Source: Tretioscincus oriximinensis (Eukaryota; Chordata; Lepidosauria; Squamata; Gymnophthalmidae). Taken from it: DNA of 64,000 nt. A program made the translations under genes and the position numbers. Shown here piece after piece: positions 13,123 through 24,032 of this stretch; position 1 is the first letter of the stretch, and each line of letters starts with the position of its first letter. Location of the stretch: positions 188,058 to 252,057 of the forward strand of contig JAJVDF010001226.1 of assembly GCA_022410635.1 (NCBI GenBank), read 5' to 3'. The notes beneath the pieces are model-generated. The model was not told where the DNA came from, did no database searches, and saw nothing but the letters and a program-made list of their open reading frames with translations.

Positions 13123-13958
13123 GTAACAGTTCTGTTCCAAACGAAATCTATTGCTATGGTCCTGCATGAGTTGCCATGCAAAAAAAATAAATAGTGAAAT
13201 CCTGACCTCACTTTCCTTAGACCAAGCACCAATGAGTATAATAGAGCTTACAGAATACAGTACAGAATATATGGATATATGTGTTAGGAGTACACAGTAA
13301 ATGGGCTACATAATTTCAGTGTCTGGAACACCAATTTACATGAAAAGGGCAGCAGTATGGGAGACACTAGCAGGTATGTAAATCTATGGGCCTTCAGCAA
13401 CGCACACACATTTATTTGAAGTGGTCTGAATAGATTTTTCAGTTGACTCATGCTCCAAATTTTTGGTTGCGTTTGTATAGTGGTGTGTCTGATGTGACAC
13501 AGCATTATTATATAGTAAGAGATAGCACTCAAATAACAAAACTGCGTCCTCTCCAAACAAAATACCTGTTAAGGTATATAAGAACAGTAACATAAATTGC
13601 TCCATCTCCATTTAGAACTACCAAATACCGCAAACAGCTTTCCAACCTAACAACTGATACTGACGATTGGGGNAAAACCTAACAGCTACTAAGTGGCCTC
13701 ACTAAGTGTATCAGTTTCTGCTCTCTTTAGCCAACTAACACTCCGCATATCTGTTAAATATGACTCCACTAAAACATCTTGAAACAATACCTTAACTATT
13801 AGATCATTGGACTATTTTCTAGATCTAGGCATAATCTTTGCTAAATCATCTTCATATATATAAAATACTCATTGGCATTCTCCTATGAATATAAGTGTAC
13901 ACTTAAATACCATTCTAAGATTTGTTGATGAGCAGTTTCTATCATTTTTTTTAAACAG
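13123..13958 (+). other. GABRG1: GABRG1 intron 7
   Basis: Intron of 836 bp with GTAACA donor and TTTTTTTTAAACAG acceptor. Nothing else is recognised inside it. Confidence 0.85.
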
Positions 13959-14170
13959 GGATCACCACTGTGCTAACCATGACAACACTGAGTACAATTG
14001 CCAGAAAATCTTTCCCCAAGGTTTCCTACGTAACTGCAATGGATCTTTTTGTGTCCGTGTGTTTCATGTTTGTCTTTGCTACTTTGCTGGAGTATGGCAC
14101 TTTGCATTATTTCACCATCAACAAAAGAGAGGTCAAAGAGAAAGAAGATCAATCAAAAAGGAAACTATCA
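13959..14170 (+). CDS. GABRG1: GABRG1 exon 8: M2, M3 and start of the cytoplasmic loop
   Basis: Exon of 212 bp with acceptor AAACAG and donor TCA|GTAAGT, ending in phase 0. It encodes the M2 pore helix [20 protein letters not shown] (Leu 9' gate and the TTVLTMTTL core unchanged), M3 as [19 protein letters not shown], and EYGTLHYF. A charged loop start, [18 protein letters not shown], follows. Phe replaces the conserved Leu in the M2-M3 linker (KSLPK in other gamma subunits), a segment that couples binding to gating. Confidence 0.95.
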
Positions 14171-15486
14171 GTAAGTGTAAAGAGTACATTCCTTTACTGA
14201 GTGGAAGGATCATGGCTGACATGAGTTATATAAAAGGACACAAATTATATTCCTCATATACTTGAACAGTGGGCTAGATAGAGAGAATAGAGTTCAGAAA
14301 TGCTTTAAGGTCCACTAAAGGTTCTACATATCTCATCACAATATTGCTTCATTTCCCCATCATTATTAGTTATCATTGGAATGGCTAAGAGCTAAGATTA
14401 GCCCTAGTGTGGCTAAAGGTTCTCCACATGTTGGGAAGCCAAAGCCATCCCACCTTGGGCTGTTAACTTAGAAGGTTAGGTCTAGCCCTTGAAACCAGGA
14501 CACAGATACTGAAGATCTGATGCTCTGCCAAAATGATGCTACATCTTTCCCAATAAAGGCATGGGTGCCTTTAATCCATCTTCAGTCCTAAAGTGTGTGA
14601 GTGGGGGGAAAGCATTTTTTCCTGGCTTAGTCTAGTTTGTCTGTTGACAATAGATTAAAATACATGACAGAAAAGCAGGATGGTATCTGCCTCCATAGTC
14701 TAGAATTCAGGACCTATGCCTCATTGTCACAGCGTTTTGCAAAATCAAAATAGGCAATTTTATTTCCTATTCTTGTCCAATATAGAGAATGCAAACTAGG
14801 AGAGGGCAGGGTTAGTTCTGTCCAACACCAGCATGTGAATTACCTGATCCCTCCAAAGGTAAATATGAAATCTGCTGNATATAAACTGTCATCTAAAATC
14901 ACTTTCCCCTCCCTTCGGTTCACAAAATTGAGAAGAATTTTGCAGAATAACCTCAGAAGAAGCGAAATTCTCTTATTGAGCAGGGTGTTAAAAGAATCTG
15001 TTCTGAGTAAGAGAATCTTAAATAGATGATCAAAAAAAGTTCATATTGATGGATGGAAACATTAAATGTGTTTTCCATTATTAAATTCATATCTTGATTT
15101 TCAAAAAAGAAAAAAAATATTTTGCATATCCCTTTTAAGATAACACTGGAAANAGAAGCTATCATCTGCATTTTTAAGGCAGGTGGACATAACTGAGCTA
15201 GCAAACAAAGCTTCTCAGTGTTTCCCCCAGCCGCAGTGCTAAGCAGCATCTATTGGAGTTCTGCATTGTTTCACAAAGGAGAAAAGCATTGCCATCTGTT
15301 CAAGTATTTTCTTCTACAGAAACAACAAACCCCAAATGTGTGAATCAGCACTCATTTAGTGCCAAATCTAGTAACAGAGAAAAATGCTATAGTACGGATC
15401 ACAATCTATTTACAGATTTGTAATAAATGCCAAAATAGGAGGCAGACTGCAGAGGGGGGAAATGACACCCTTTCCTTGACAAAGAA
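14171..15486 (+). other. GABRG1: GABRG1 intron 8, proximal part
   Basis: Start of the 9,197-bp last intron (14171-23367). No gene or repeat recognised in this first part. Confidence 0.7.
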
Positions 15487-15550
15487 ATTTATTTATTTAT
15501 TTATTTACATTTATACCCCGCTCTCTACCCAATACTTAATGATCTACTAA
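15487..15550 (-). mobile_element. LINE/SINE 3'-end fragment with (TTTA)n
   Basis: AATTTATTTATTTATTTATT followed by TACATTTATACCCCGCTCTC is the reverse complement of a '...GGGGTATAAATGTAAATAAATAAA' end, seen also at 20.77 kb. Short and non-coding. Confidence 0.55.
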
Positions 15551-15699
15551 GATTGACGTAAAAGAGCTGCTCATTAGTACTGTATCTACTTCTTTACTTT
15601 AAAAAACTGTTTGAAGCTTGCATAAAGATTAATGATATGGAAATTGGGACTGCTTGGTGCCTCACCCAGCAATGAAGAAGTCTCCAGATCACCAAGGAG

Positions 15700-17010
15700 T
15701 ACATAAGAACATAAGAAGAGCCATACTGGATTAGGCCACAGCCCATCTAGTCCAGCATTCTGTCTCACACAGAGGCCCAAGATACACCTTGGCAGTCCGA
15801 ACAGAGAAAAGCAAAATATGCACCTGTTCATGACTCCCTGCAAATGGTATCTCAGGAGTCCTGCCTTTGCTCCACCCCAGAGGCAACGTTCAGACATCCA
15901 TCCTAGTATCCATTTATACCCTTGGTGTCCATAAACCTATCTAGTCCCATCTTGGAACTATCCAAGCTGTTAGCTACCACTACCTCTTCAGGAAGTAAAT
16001 TCCACAGGCCGATGACCCTCTGGGTGAAAAAAATATTTCCTTTATCTGTTCTCACTTTTCTACCCAACAGTTTTAAGGAGTGCCCTCTGATCCTTGTGTT
16101 GTGTGATAGAGAAAACATTTTTTCTCTATTCACCCTGNCCATCCCTTGCATTATTTTGTACACTTCAATCAGATCACATCTCAAATGTCACCTTTCGAGG
16201 CTGAAGAGGCCCAGACGTTGCAGCCTGACTTCATAGGGAGGTGCACCAGACCCTTGATCATTTTTGTTGCCNTTTTCAGCACCTTCTCCAGTTCCAAAAT
16301 ATCCCTCTTGAGATGTGGTGACCAGAACTGGACACAGTATTCCAAATATGGCCTCACCACAGATTTATAAAGAGGCAAAACAACATTTGCTGACTTGTTT
16401 TCGATTTCTTTCCTAATTATCCCCAACATGGAATTTGCCTTTTTTGCTGCTGCTGCACACTGGGTTGACATTTTCATTGAATTGTCCACCAAAACCCCAA
16501 GATCCTTTCCTTGCTCAGTCACAGAAAGCTTAGTTCCCATCAGGTGGTAGGAGTAGTTGGGGTTCTTTGCCCCAATGTGCATGACCTTGCACTTGCTTAA
16601 ATTGAAGTGCATTTGCCACTTTGATGCCCACTCACCCAATTTCAATATATCACTCTGGAGTGCCTTACAATCATATTCAGTTTTCACTACCCTGAAGAGT
16701 TTAGTGTCGTCAGCAAACTTGGCTACTTCACTATTTACCTCGGCATCCAGATCATTTATGAATATATTGAAAAGCAAGGGTCCCAGTACAGACCCCTGAG
16801 GTACGCCAGTTCTTACCTCTTTCCACTCAGAGGACTGTCCATTCATTACTACCCTCTGTTTTCTATCTTTTAACCAGTTTCCAATCCAGGACAAAGTCTG
16901 TTCTCTTATACCATGAGTGTGGAGCTTTTTTAGAAGCCTTTGATGAGGGACTTTATCAAAAGCCTTCTGAAAATCTAGACAGACAATATTTAGATAGAGT
17001 AATTTGGGAG
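15700..17010 (-). mobile_element. CR1 LINE, 5'-truncated, with RT and C-terminal domains
   Basis: On the minus strand the frame from about 17,000 to 16181 encodes a reverse-transcriptase segment: VCLDFQKAFDKVPHQRLLKK, GVPQGSVLGPLLFNIFINDL, FADDTKL (the catalytic FADD), KDLGVLVDNSMKMSTQC, LYKSVVRPYLEYCVQFWSP. After one frameshift near 16185, 15903-16184 encodes MRCDLIEVYKIMQG, TRGHSLKL, FFTQRVIGLWNLLPEEVV, the conserved CR1 C-terminus. The 3' UTR follows and ends in a TTCTTATG-type octamer tail at about 15703-15715. The 5' end stops within the RT palm, so endonuclease and ORF1 are absent. Defective copy in intron 8, antisense to GABRG1. It serves as the reference for the short CR1 pieces elsewhere. 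Confidence 0.9.
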
Positions 17011-17220
17011 CAGATATGTTCTGCAGAAATTGTACATGGAACTTATTTGCTAATTTTAACAAGAGCCACCCATGAGCACAGAAATAGGGTCTTACTGGAA
17101 GATTAGTCAGGTGAAGAAAGGTCAGGTGTTGTTTTCACAAATGAATACATTTGGAGTTCAAGCAATTTAGGGGGTTCTATATCAATGTTAATGGATTTGT
17201 CTGTTCTGTATACCTCGATG

Positions 17221-17520
17221 GAGTTGTAGTATTTTAGAGTCTAACAAGAAAAGGATAGGCAATGTGAGCTTTCATAGATAAGTCTACTTCTTCGGAGTCT
17301 AGAGAACAACTACCAGTGATAGACTATATGTAGCAAACTGAATGCAGGTCTGTCCCTAGATTAACACAGTTATTTCCTTGAAATCTTCAGTGTTTACACG
17401 TATCAGATGCACATGCCTACGAAAGCTTATGCCACCCACTTTTCTCCTCTTAGTCTCAAAGTACTACTATAGCCTCTTTGCTGGGTTTTCTACTGGACTA
17501 ACACGGCTATTTCTCTGAAA
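17221..17520. mobile_element. Inverted pair of Penelope-like tails
   Basis: The left tail is in minus orientation (17221-17305, including AATGTGAGCTTTCATAGATA and TCTACTTCTTC). The right tail is in plus orientation (17414-17520, CTACGAAAGCTTATGCCACC, then GACTAACACGGCTATTTCTC). Between them lies a third, diverged piece, GATTAACACAGTTATTTCCT (17354-17380). Same family as the pieces at 27.9 and 29.9 kb. No coding sequence. Confidence 0.7.
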
Positions 17521-18239
17521 TTCACCCATGTAGTCATCAGAAACTGAGCCCCACTTATCTTGAAACCTTTTAGTTATAATGAAATGACTAGATTTCTTCC
17601 TTCTAAGCATTCTGGCCATCTGGGTCTAATCTAACCAGATTATTCTGTTTTTCTTTTGACCTAATGGCACTGATTTGTTCAGGGACTGTTTGGGAACATT
17701 TTTTTTTAAAATGCCACAAATTTCAGTCACTAAAAATAACATTTACTCTCTTCTGAGATTTGGAACTGTATTACAGGAACATAGATATTTAATAATTCCC
17801 ACAGGGTAAATACACTGAAATGTATTGAAATATTAATATGTAGCACATCATTAGGCAATATATGAATTTGGCCATCTCCTATAAATAAATAAGTTGTTTT
17901 CAAACAACTATGATTTTGAGATTAATATTTTTTAATTAAGAAGATATCCTCGAGTGGTGTGGTTTGAATAAAGAATCACTGAAATAGATACAACAATGAC
18001 AGTCAAATGTTTTATCAGTTGCAAGAGTGGACTTAGAATAGAATGGTATTTTCTGAATTTAAATCATTGCAATTGGTTTTAACACTGAAACAAATCTTTA
18101 TAACATTTCAAATTTACAAGATTCTAAATTTAAAGTCTTCATTGCTTTAAAAAACATCATTACTATAATCAAAGTAACTGATTTATTTTTTCATGGTAGT
18201 TGCAATGTCGAAGCAGATGATATTAGGCAATTTTGGGCT

Positions 18240-18560
18240 ATATGGAAGATTCCACAATTGTGGCTGCTTTCCAATTACATGTTTAAAATCCCTATTTCTT
18301 TTAAAATTGAGACAACACATTCGCAAGTATATCTCCACTCACCTCCAATCTTCTTTGCAGTTCCCAGTGTCCTTGTTGCATTGCCTGTTATTCTTGTGAC
18401 AGAAGCCTCAGAAATCATTGCTGCACTTGCCTTACTATAATTCCCAGCATTCTTTGTAAGCAGAGAGCCAATGAGCTTTTTATAGGTAGCTTCAAAAGTC
18501 TCACGAGATTTAGCACATTCATTTAAGGAAGATCCCACTGAGGAAGAAGTCTGCTTTTGA
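18240..18560 (+). repeat. Dispersed repeat with ACTACAATTCCCAGCATTC-type core, copy 1
   Basis: Contains ACTATAATTCCCAGCATTCT at 18434 followed by TTGTAAGCAGAGAGCCAATG, then AGCTTTTTATAGGTAGC and TCTCACGAGATTTAGCAC. The same order of blocks recurs at 21.4-21.8 kb and 41.0-41.3 kb in the same orientation. No terminal repeats or coding region found, so the class is unknown. Confidence 0.65.
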
Positions 18561-18790
18561 AGCAGGAAAAATGTCTGTCTGCTGCTGCCTGGAATAGTTG
18601 TCTTGAAAAAGTCCATATGAAAACCAAATATATGCCCACTCCCCCTATTTTTTTCTTCTTGGGTGCTTTATTTATTATTATCAGGTAATTTTAAAAGGAA
18701 CAATCACAGAAGCAACAGACAGTAGAATTTTTTTTCGATATTATGGGAAACCTGGCATTGCTACTGGATTTCTCATAATAGAGTGGACAG

Positions 18791-19075
18791 AAGAACATAA
18801 GAGGGGCCAGAGGCCATGTAGTCCATCTAGTCTTGCACAGTGGCCCCCCAATTGCACCTGGGCTGTCTAAAGTAGAAGAAGGCAAAATATTCACCTGTAC
18901 TCAACTCACTGCAAATGATACTTCAGCAAGCAGCCTATTGCTACACCCTGGAGGCAATATCAAGAGATCCATCCTAGTAGCTATTTATACCCTTAGCTTC
19001 CATGAACCTGTTTAATCCTGTTTTAAAGCTATCCAGGCCCACCCCTGCTTCTGGAAGTAAATTCCACAGACCAAT
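18791..19075 (-). mobile_element. CR1 LINE 3'-end fragment
   Basis: Begins AGAACATAAGAGGGGCCAGA and continues AGTCCATCTAGTCTTGCACA, TTGCACCTGGGCTG, GAAGAAGGCAAAATATTCAC, GGAAGTAAATTCCACAGACC. The block order matches the 3' end of the 15.7-kb CR1 but with a different subfamily sequence (GAAGAAGGCAAAAT in place of AGAGAAAAGCAAAAT). Intron 8, antisense. Confidence 0.75.
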
Positions 19076-19249
19076 TACTTGAGATTTTGCAGATGCCAAG
19101 ATGTGTCTTCTATATGAAAACCAAGATGAATTTATGTATTAATTGGAAACACAAATGACAATTTGCATAAGCTGAGACTGAACATTTCTGATTATACTGT
19201 CTTTTATACTATTTGAATAATTTAGGTGGAAGTCATTTGCAGGGAGTCA

Positions 19250-19462
19250 AGAACAGGTGAAGGTTTTGCCTTCTTCCGCTTGACAGCGCCCAGGTTCAAT
19301 TGGGCCACTGTGTGTGAGACAGAATTCTGGACTAGGTGGTCTGTGGTCTGATTCAATCAAGAGGTTGAACAGCCATCTGTCTGGGATGTTTTGCATTCTG
19401 CATAGAACAGGGTAGAGTGGATGAGACTGGAGATTTCTTCCAACTTTATGATTCTACTGTTC
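19250..19462 (+). mobile_element. Two abutting CR1 3' tails, plus strand
   Basis: The first (about 19250-19360) reads GGGCCACTGTGTGTGAGACA then TTCTGGACTAGGTGGTCTG. The second (about 19361-19462) reads GTTGAACAGCCATCTGTCTG, GCATAGAACAGGG and CTTCCAACTTTATGATTCTA, ending in the ATTCTATG-type tail of bird/reptile CR1. They face opposite to the CR1 piece ending at 19075. Confidence 0.65.
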
Positions 19463-20204
19463 AATTTACTCAATCCTCTCTGTCTCTCTTCTCTTGTGTC
19501 TCTACTGTAGTACCGTTCTCTAGTTCCTAACAACAGTGTTTTTATTTGTATATTCATTGAATCACATAAAGTTTTGTAGGTCACTGAGTTAATAACCCAT
19601 GTGGCTGAATAAATAACAGTAGAGACAGAAAAGAATAATGAAGGCAAATGATAATCTTCCTTCCTTGTCTGCTGAGTCTGACCTCCGTTTCCACCATCAT
19701 ATTGTCACTTCTTTGTGCTTGAAAGAAACATGCATTTATTCATCCATCTTTTCAACAAGCCATTTATCTTCTATTTAAATCCATCAATAACCATTTATGC
19801 TAAAAAAAGAGTGGAACACTAAAAAGTCATTTGCTAAACTATGCAAGGTTATCCTATCCTCTCATCTAACATCTCCCTTAAACATGTATACTTCCTCCCA
19901 CTCCCTCTGATTCATATTTCTGNCTTACCCTAACTCAAAGGTCTCTGGACAAGTCACAGCAGAATTTGCATTAAACAGAAAAAGAATTAATGAAATATCC
20001 TAAAAATGATAAGTGCCTGCAAAAAGCCAGACTAATGAGGTGCATATATAATTTTAGTTTTCAAACGTTATTTGATCAATTTTATTTCCTCATAATTACG
20101 TTTATATCATATATGTTTCAGTATAGCACACTGGAAAAATTTTGATCCAATGCAGGTTTGGAACCTTTTTTCTCTAGCATGGGCTGTTTGGGTATTTGCA
20201 ATAT

Positions 20205-20480
20205 CACTCAAGGGCCATACCCCCTTCCCACCTTGGCCCTGCTCTACCCAGGCCACAACCCCACCCAAGCAGCACCCCCTTCCCCAATCAGGCCCACAAT
20301 GCCCATGGGCTTTTTCAATGCCCCCCAGCACCTCATTCCTTCTTCCCTTCCCTTCTTCCCTCACCTCTCCCCCCCTTCCTCTTTTTGGATTTCACTTCAC
20401 AGTTTAACAAAGGCCCTGTCAACACAGAGCCTTATCCTGCACTATACCTCAAAATGGTGATATAGTGCAGGATATTCTAT
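20205..20480 (+). other. Pyrimidine-rich block and small inverted repeat
   Basis: From 20215 to 20395 the + strand is dominated by C and T (GCACCCCCTTCCCC and similar), unlike the AT-rich intron around it. All three forward frames stay open only because stop codons need purines. At its end ATCCTGCACTATACC and GGTGATATAGTGCAGGAT form an inverted repeat (20431-20473). It may be the interior of a DNA transposon, but I could not define both ends. Confidence 0.45.
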
Positions 20481-20640
20481 AGTCTATACTGGCATGTGGA
20501 AGGTCAAGCTGTGTCTCAAGAAGTTAGCCAGAATAAGCTAAATAGTTATTATAGCCATTATTTTACCAAGCATGTTGAGATTAACAATTTCACTTTTGAA
20601 ATTACAGTTGCTGTATATAACCTTTTTTCCTATAACTTAT

Positions 20641-20716
20641 ATAAATAGCTTGTAAGCCACCCTGAGTCCCTGTAGGTGAGAAGCACAGGGTATAAAAACC
20701 CAATTATTATTATTAT
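20641..20716 (+). mobile_element. SINE/LINE 3' end, plus orientation
   Basis: Reads CTTGTAAGCCACCCTGAGTC, CCTGTAGGTGAGAAGCACAG, GGTATAAAAACCCAATTATT, ending in a (TTA)n tail. The same 3' end closes the tRNA-headed SINE at 26.6-26.9 kb. Confidence 0.65.
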
Positions 20717-20772
20717 TTAAAAATTTCTACAAAAGGAATGAGGCTAAAGTAGGAACCTGCCCAAAGAACTGG

Positions 20773-20905
20773 TATTATTTATTTATTTATTTATTTATTT
20801 AAAGATTTTTACCCCGCCCTTCCCCCCGAAGGTGTCCAGGGCGGCTTACAAAAGTTAAAAATTCAGGTCGTCATGACCTTCACAACATTAAAACCATAAA
20901 AGAAA
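20773..20905 (-). mobile_element. SINE/LINE 3' end, minus orientation
   Basis: TATTTATTTATTTATTTAAA then TTTTTACCCCGCCCTTCCCC, CGAAGGTGTCCAGGGCGGCT and TACAAAAG. It is the reverse complement of a GTAAGCCGCCC...GGGCGGGGTAAAAAT end and faces the plus-strand copy 60 bp to its left. Confidence 0.7.
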
Positions 20906-21399
20906 CACAAGAATTTAAAATGTCGTAACAAGTGTGTGGAACTGTTTCCACTAGTGAAGAAAAACAGTCCCTGTAAGTTCTGTGGCATCTGAAAATGCTG
21001 TCAGCATTTTATGTTGGCTTTTTGAGGGTTTCTTTTTCCCTCAGAGCTATTAGGATCCCATGTGATGCTTTCACAACAGCCAACAATTTCTGGATTATTC
21101 AATTTCAGACTAATACTCTCCTATTGGTTTTGTAAAGCTGATTATTTGTTGCTTTTATAAGATGTCAGTGGCCACTAGTGCAATAGTTCATAGAATTAAG
21201 TTTACAGTTAGGAACATATGTACCACAGAAACAGGTGGTTTCATAAATACATTTAAGTTATATTGGAAAACAGTGAGAAAGTGTATGAGAAAGTCAGAAA
21301 AACATCTCCTTTAAAGTTTTGTGTTATCTTTATGACTTCAGAATGTCCAGTTCTATAAATTTGATGAAATGCAAAATGCTGGAGTGCTATGGAACAAAT

Positions 21400-21790
21400 T
21401 TCATATCATCTTAGTATAAATGAACTTGTTGTGGTTGCAACTAANTGCCCTTCCCTACCATGTTTTGCCCCACCTACCTCAAGTTTCCACACTGTTCTGA
21501 AACATTCCCTAGCAATCTCCTCAAAAGCTGAGCCCCATAAGACTTGCCTTATTACAATTTCCAAAATTGACGAATGGGGGTTCTGGTATTGTACACTATC
21601 TGAGTCACTATACCATATAGAGCTACACCAGGTAGAGCTATANCAGGTAGAGTTACTACAATTCCCAGCATTCTTTGTGAGCTGAAAGCCAATTAACTTT
21701 TACTGGAGCCTTGAAGTCTTGCGAGATTTGCCATGTTCATATTGCTGAATGTCCCTACAAAGCCATCTTTCAGATTTTAGAAAAGTCTGC
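21400..21790 (+). repeat. Dispersed repeat with ACTACAATTCCCAGCATTC core, copy 2
   Basis: ACTACAATTCCCAGCATTCT at 21655 followed by TTGTGAGCTGAAAGCCAATT, then CTTGAAGTCTTGCGAGATTT. It aligns block by block with 18.24-18.56 kb. A short internal duplication (AGAGCTACACCAGGTAGAGC) precedes the core. Confidence 0.65.
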
Positions 21791-22484
21791 AGTTGAATTG
21801 CACAAACTGCAGTGGCAGGAAATTCTGCGACAACTGACCTTTTTAGCAAATGGATCACTGAACGTGCATGACCTCTTGGGGTGATGTTGCTTCCACCTAG
21901 ATAAAAATTGTGAGTGGGGATGACCCCTGTGTGTCACTACAACTAATTTACATCAAGCTAATTCACATTAACTAAAATTCTTTAAGGCAAGCAGAGTCGT
22001 AGAGTAGCATGAGTTCCTTGTGTTCTCATTCGAAGTTTAATTCACTTTGTCTAGCCCATAATGTTCCTGAGAGATGGAGTAGAAAAAGAGTTGTGAGCAA
22101 TCTTACTCCAGTTTTGAAGACATTTCAAAGGTGATTTTTGTTAGTTTTACTGAAACTAACTTGAAAACCAACAACAAATCAAATTATTTAGAAACTAATA
22201 TCTTCAATAATATCAGTTTTAGATTTTTGGAAATAAATGTTTTTACTTTCATTGACTTTTCAAAGCCTGATAATGTCATAGAAATTGATCTAATACTAGT
22301 TTCTCAAGTTTTAATACTTTTAACTGAAAACATTTACTGACAGCAATTTTTACCAAAAATTCTGAAGTGTTTTTTTTTAGTATGAACACCTTCAGCTTTC
22401 TTACTAAGATTTTTAATAAACTGAGAGTTGCTAAACGCTTCACATAATCATCGCATACAATATACCAATAATTTGCTTTTCATA

Positions 22485-22591
22485 GGGTTACCAGATAAAA
22501 TCCAGAAGTTTACACCTTTAATGACTATAGAAGAGATTTTTTACAATCATTTAAGATGTAAATACCTATCCCAAGTTTTATCTGGTAACCC
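22485..22591. mobile_element. Short terminal-inverted-repeat element (possible hAT MITE)
   Basis: Starts GGGTTACCAGATAAAAT and ends with its inverse TTTTATCTGGTAACCC, a 16-17 bp terminal inverted repeat around a 107-bp unit. The termini resemble a GGTT-CCAGATAAAAT family of hAT miniature elements. I cannot see a convincing 8-bp target duplication, so the superfamily is tentative. Confidence 0.55.
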
Positions 22592-23367
22592 AATATATGA
22601 AGAAATCAGTTGTTTGTAATAAGACACAGTTTTGATCTGTTAGTTACAAATAAGGATAGCAGAAAAAAATTATATTGCACTATTTGTGATCAGAGATGAA
22701 GATGCTATTTTAATTGCCAAATAGCCGAATCAATTAATTAAGGTCACGAATAAATAAGCATTAAAAAAGGATATATATGTCATTATTTTTGCAACCATCC
22801 CACAAACAACATGGTCCTGTATAGTACATTTTTGTTTATATGCAACTATTAAAATATAATTTGCCCCTCGTAACTCATCATTATGGGATTGGTAATCCGA
22901 ATATTTCTTGCAGTTGTAGTTCAGAGCACTTGGCTTATGCAGTTATCAGTTGCTATCAGTAGTCCAACACAGTACTGTGTTTGCTATAACAAGCACTGTG
23001 GCATGAAATGGTTCCTTATGGCAATTTGTTTGTGAAGATGAAGCCAAATATTAGATCAAATATTAGATGCTACAGCCCGAACCCATACAGCCTTTCCATA
23101 CAGCAAGGTCTGATCTAGGCAACCTAGCCCACAAGAGACTGTGTTACTGGTAATACCGATAAGTCTTTTTGTCATATAAACTGGCACATCCTTTTTANAA
23201 TCAGTTCATGCTATGAGTTTTTGGATACTGAAGTCAGAAAAAGAGAACACAATGAAGTAAAACCCGGGAGGTAGAGGAAATGGATGGAGTATTTCATCTC
23301 TCTTTTTCCATTCTTCCTACCATTTTTACAGGAAAATAAAATCTTATTTTATTGTCATTTTCTTTAG
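22592..23367 (+). other. GABRG1: Distal GABRG1 intron 8
   Basis: No repeat or gene recognised. Ends with TTGTCATTTTCTTTAG, the acceptor for the terminal exon. Confidence 0.75.
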
Positions 23368-23637
23368 AATCCACTTACTATGCACCATCGATCAACGTTA
23401 ATTCCTATTAATAACATCCGTCATACTCAACACAATGGCAATCATGGATATGAATGCTTAGAAGGTAAAGACTGCACCAGTTTCTTTTGTTGCTTTGAGG
23501 ACTGTCGCACAGGATCATGGCGAGAAGGACGAATACATATCCGTGTGGCCAAAATTGACTCCTACTCCAGGATCTTCTTTCCCACAGCTTTTGCGCTGTT
23601 TAACCTCGTTTACTGGATTAGTTACCTGTACTTATAA
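23368..23637 (+). CDS. GABRG1: GABRG1 exon 9: M3-M4 loop, M4 and stop
   Basis: Terminal coding exon of 270 bp including TAA, opening in phase 0 after exon 8. It reads [20 protein letters not shown], then [40 protein letters not shown] and M4 [20 protein letters not shown], ending in the YLYL C-terminus of gamma subunits. STLIPINNI is the gamma1 signature (STLIPMNNI); gamma2 and gamma3 differ here. The cysteine-rich [11 protein letters not shown] segment of the loop is the region whose palmitoylation is known for gamma subunits. The six exons here total 1,077 bp, exactly 359 codons. Confidence 0.96.
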   Translation, partial: NPLTMHHRSTLIPINNIRHTQHNGNHGYECLEGKDCTSFFCCFEDCRTGSWREGRIHIRVAKIDSYSRIFFPTAFALFNLVYWISYLYL

Positions 23638-23783
23638 ATATCAAACTTTTCAAGGAGAATATTGATACTTTTAANGTACTTTTTAAAAAAGAAGATAAAA
23701 TACTTTTTTAGTTTTTAACAATTCAAGTTACAAAAAGGAAATTTGTAAAAAGCTCCTATCTTGATTTTGCAAACTTGCTTGAA

Positions 23784-23789
23784 AATAAA
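23784..23789 (+). terminator. GABRG1: AATAAA, proximal polyadenylation candidate
   Basis: Hexamer about 150 bp after the stop, followed by a T-rich stretch (TATACTTTTCTTC). Would give a very short UTR. Confidence 0.35.
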
Positions 23790-24026
23790 TCCAATTTATA
23801 TACTTTTCTTCATTTTTCACCTTCCTTTTTTTTTTAAATTAACTGTTCGTAGTTTATCAGAGCAGAATTTTTTATTTCATAATTTACTATAGTGAAAGTA
23901 ATAACTCTGTTGCAGCTATAATTTACCAAAGCTGGCAAAGCCTTAAGGTCTTGAAAAATTGACCACAGATTTAACAACTTGTGATCACAGAGTTATTGGA
24001 TTTAAGCCAACATAAGACCTTTGTCA

Positions 24027-24032
24027 AATAAA
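24027..24032 (+). terminator. GABRG1: AATAAA, middle polyadenylation candidate
   Basis: Hexamer about 390 bp after the stop in TCAAATAAAGC. The downstream sequence is only weakly GT-rich. Confidence 0.3.

Noticed and set aside
15922..16799. Several plus-strand open frames across the CR1 copy
   Set aside because: They are antisense shadows of the CR1 reverse-transcriptase frame, whose minus-strand translation carries FADD and GVPQGSVLGP motifs.
20150..20465. Three overlapping Pro/Ser/Phe-rich open frames
   Set aside because: All three frames are open because the tract is almost pure pyrimidine. No start context, domain or splice structure.
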